From positions 186,001 through 250,000 of the forward strand of contig NC_022538.1 of the NCBI RefSeq assembly GCF_000968055.1: 64,000 nt of DNA, read 5' to 3'. The stretch comes from Alteracholeplasma palmae J233. GTDB taxonomy: Bacteria > Bacillota_I > Bacilli_A > Acholeplasmatales > Acholeplasmataceae. This document shows positions 61,944-64,000 of this stretch, one piece after another. The position numbers and the translations under genes are program-made. The notes below the pieces were generated by a model. The model was not told the DNA's origin and searched no databases. It saw only the letters and a program-made list of their open reading frames with translations. Each line of letters starts with the position of its first letter. Position 1 is the stretch's first letter.

Positions 61944-62821
61944 TGGAAGCTATCGTTATTAAAAACCATCAAGTTATTTCTAATAACTTACCTAAAGAAT
62001 TCAAATTTGAAAATAAAAAATTAACAATTCCTAGTAAAACCATTTACCACGAACCAATTAAAATTACATTATTAGAAGACAATCATGATGAATTAGAAAT
62101 TGTGATTGGAGAAAGTAGCGAAATTAAAATTATTTTAGAAGTAACAGATGATACGATGACTCAAAGTGATTATAAAATCAAATTAACAGCTGCTAAAAAC
62201 GCTAAAGTTAAATACTTATTAGTTGCTGCTCTAAAGAGCACTAAAGCAACCCTAAATCATGAGTTTATCGCATTAGAAGATACTAACCTAGAATTGTTGG
62301 CAGGATTAGTAAGTAATGTCTTAACTGCTAAATTAGACGTGGCTGTTGCCGGAAAAGGCGCTAGCGTTAATATTAAAGCAATCGCAGTTTCAAGTGATGA
62401 ACACGATCAAAATATAGATGTGTATATGAAACACCAAGCGCCTAATACATTTGGGGATATGACTAATATCGGTATTGCCAATAAAAAAGGTAGAGTTATT
62501 TTAAATGGTGTTGAAAAAATAGAAAAAGGAATGAAAAATTCTAATGTCTATCAAACCTTAAAAGGAATCATTACTTCAAATGAAGCAGTTATAGAAGTTA
62601 ATCCTATTTTACTTATTGATGAATATGATATTAAAGCAGGTCATGCCGCAACCGTTGGTAAACTTGAAGAAGAATCTTTATATTATTTAATGAGTAGAGG
62701 ATTATCTAAAATAGATGCTGAAAAACTTATTATAAACGGGTTCTTACAACCAGTTATAAATGAAATTGATGATGAAGAATTAAAAGAAAGATTTGTAGAG
62801 TTAGTTAACTCAAGGATTTAA
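61943..62821 (+). CDS. sufD: SufD-like iron-sulfur scaffold protein (SufB/SufD family)
   Basis: 292 residues, shorter than usual SufD (about 420). The C-terminal SufBD core is visible: VYQTLKGIITSNEAVIEVNP, DIKAGHAATVGKLEEESLYY (with the conserved His) and SRGLSKIDAEKLIINGFLQP. The missing length is in the N-terminal helical part. It binds SufC. Assigned SufD by position after sufC and before sufS; SufB is expected downstream, outside the window. Confidence 0.88.
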   Translation: MEAIVIKNHQVISNNLPKEFKFENKKLTIPSKTIYHEPIKITLLEDNHDELEIVIGESSEIKIILEVTDDTMTQSDYKIKLTAAKNAKVKYLLVAALKSTKATLNHEFIALEDTNLELLAGLVSNVLTAKLDVAVAGKGASVNIKAIAVSSDEHDQNIDVYMKHQAPNTFGDMTNIGIANKKGRVILNGVEKIEKGMKNSNVYQTLKGIITSNEAVIEVNPILLIDEYDIKAGHAATVGKLEEESLYYLMSRGLSKIDAEKLIINGFLQPVINEIDDEELKERFVELVNSRI

Positions 62822-62823
62822 TT

Positions 62824-64000
62824 ATGAATATTGATAAAATAAAAAGTTTATTTCCAATTTTTAAAATTAATAAAGAAATAGTTTATTTAGATAGTGCAGC
62901 ATCTTCTTTAAAACCTCAAAGAGTGATAGATGCGTTAACTTATTATTACGCTAACAATGGATCAAACATCCATCGTGGGGTATATAAACTAGCAAGTATA
63001 GCAACTGATGCGTTTGAACTCACAAGAAAGAATTTAGCTACTTTTATTAATGCTTTGGAAAATGAAGTTATCTTTACTAAAGGGACAACGGATTCTTTAA
63101 ATATCATTGCTGAAAGTTATAAGAATTTTATCAATGAAGGCGATGAAATTATCACATCAGAATTAGAACATCATTCATCTATGTTACCTTGGCAACAAGT
63201 AGCAATAGAAAGAAAAGCTAAACTTGTTTATGTACCACTTGATAGCGATCATAAAATAACTGTTGAAAACTTTAAAAAGGTATTAACAGATAAAACTAAG
63301 GTAGTTGCTTTAACACACGTTTCAAATGTTTTAGGATATGAAACTCCAATTAAGGAAATAGCTTTTTTAGCTCATCAAAAAAATGCAATTGTTATTTTAG
63401 ATGCTGCCCAATCAATTAGTCATATGCCAATTGATGTTAAAGATTTAAATGTAGACTTTATGGCTTTTTCAAGCCATAAAATGTATGGACCAAATGGTGT
63501 AGGTGTACTTTATGGTAAGTATGAATTACTAGAAAAAATGCCACCAGTTGAATTTGGTGGAGAAATGGTTCATCTAACAAATAAAGAAAATGCAACTTGG
63601 AAAGTTCCACCTTATAAGTTTGAAGCAGGAACACCTGATGTTGCAGATGTAATTGCATTAAATGAAGCTGTTTCATTAATCAATGAAATAGGGTTTAAAA
63701 CAATTATGGAGCATGAAGAAAAACTACACCAATATACATTAGAAAAAATGAGCAAAATTAAAGGTGTAAACATTTTTAACCAGAAAGCAGATCATGCCAT
63801 TATTGCCTTTAATATTAATGATGTGCATCCACATGATGTAGCAAGCATTCTAGACCAATATAATGTCTGTGTAAGAGCAGGTCATCATTGTGCTCAATTA
63901 GTATCAAAAGCATTAAATCAACCCTCAACATTAAGAGCTTCATTTGCTATTTATAATACATATGAAGATTGTGATAAGTTAGTAGATGCAGTGATTAAGG
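62824..64000 (+). CDS. sufS: Cysteine desulfurase SufS (3' end outside window)
   Basis: ATG at 62824, 2 nt after the sufD stop; 392 codons are visible. PLP-dependent enzyme that takes sulfur from cysteine. VYLDSAASSLKPQ at the start, THVSNVLGYETP, DAAQSISHM, PLP lysine in AFSSHKMYGPNGVG, and the active-site cysteine in VRAGHHCAQL. Nearly full length (about 405-410 expected). Operon sufC-sufD-sufS. Confidence 0.95.
   Translation, partial: MNIDKIKSLFPIFKINKEIVYLDSAASSLKPQRVIDALTYYYANNGSNIHRGVYKLASIATDAFELTRKNLATFINALENEVIFTKGTTDSLNIIAESYKNFINEGDEIITSELEHHSSMLPWQQVAIERKAKLVYVPLDSDHKITVENFKKVLTDKTKVVALTHVSNVLGYETPIKEIAFLAHQKNAIVILDAAQSISHMPIDVKDLNVDFMAFSSHKMYGPNGVGVLYGKYELLEKMPPVEFGGEMVHLTNKENATWKVPPYKFEAGTPDVADVIALNEAVSLINEIGFKTIMEHEEKLHQYTLEKMSKIKGVNIFNQKADHAIIAFNINDVHPHDVASILDQYNVCVRAGHHCAQLVSKALNQPSTLRASFAIYNTYEDCDKLVDAVIK

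Overview
The window is AT-rich, gene-dense DNA that fits a member of the Acholeplasmataceae (an Acholeplasma-like mollicute). TGA is a stop codon here (it ends nrdD, nrdI, the primase-helicase gene and the IS transposase), and the tRNA-Trp anticodon is CCA, so this is not a Mycoplasma-type code. Many genes encode lipoproteins with LVAC, LVSC or LVGC lipoboxes. No peptidoglycan gene is present, and there is a lipoteichoic-acid-synthase-type enzyme, oligopeptide import, phosphoketolase, a SUF cluster, and both class Ib and class III ribonucleotide reductases. The assignment is inference from content, not a database match.

Core region 1 (1-13.1 kb). A phosphate-uptake operon (end of a pstS-like gene, pstC, pstA, pstB, phoU) runs into a two-component system (response regulator, broken by one missing A, and a PhoR-like kinase). 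After a promoter and a structured leader comes nrdD-nrdG-nrdI-nrdE-nrdF-nrdH, which puts oxygen-independent and oxygen-dependent dNTP synthesis in one operon and ends at a strong terminator.

Accessory region A (13.1-19.2 kb). A decayed large serine recombinase, a small gene, a ClpP-fold protease next to a LexA/CI-type self-cleaving repressor with three operator-like sites, an IS3-family element nested inside a long palindrome of older IS ends, and an XRE regulator with a partner gene. A conserved-looking block follows: tRNA-Trp, a membrane protein and the tRNA-His/Gln/Leu cluster (19.3-20.8 kb).

Accessory region B (20.8-36.4 kb). It starts just after tRNA-Leu. It holds XRE regulators with operator repeats, a ParB-domain protein, an adenine methyltransferase and a tyrosine recombinase. 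Next comes a cassette of small resistance-type genes (P-loop kinase, PNPOx-like, AraC/GyrI-like, lincosamide-type nucleotidyltransferase, DUF3788). Then come a second IS fragment, an HNH nuclease, a SLATT-like membrane protein with a proline-rich partner, an AlbA_2/ATPase regulator with 10-bp repeats both upstream of and inside its gene, and a large primase-helicase of the TOTE conflict-system type. The last stretch is the best candidate for an undescribed defence or conflict module.

Core region 2 (36.4-64 kb). Iron-type alcohol dehydrogenase, class II photolyase, phosphoketolase, an LtaS-like transferase with a phospholipase-D/cardiolipin-synthase partner, TetR regulator, a frameshifted S41-peptidase lipoprotein, the opp operon (OppA, B, C, D, F), a MACPF-domain surface lipoprotein with eight InlB-type repeats, a trypsin-like lipoprotein protease, and the start of a SUF operon (sufC, sufD, sufS; sufS runs off the end). 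Four apparent one-base deletions, all in A-runs, affect three genes and may be sequencing errors; this should be kept in mind when reading those genes as broken.
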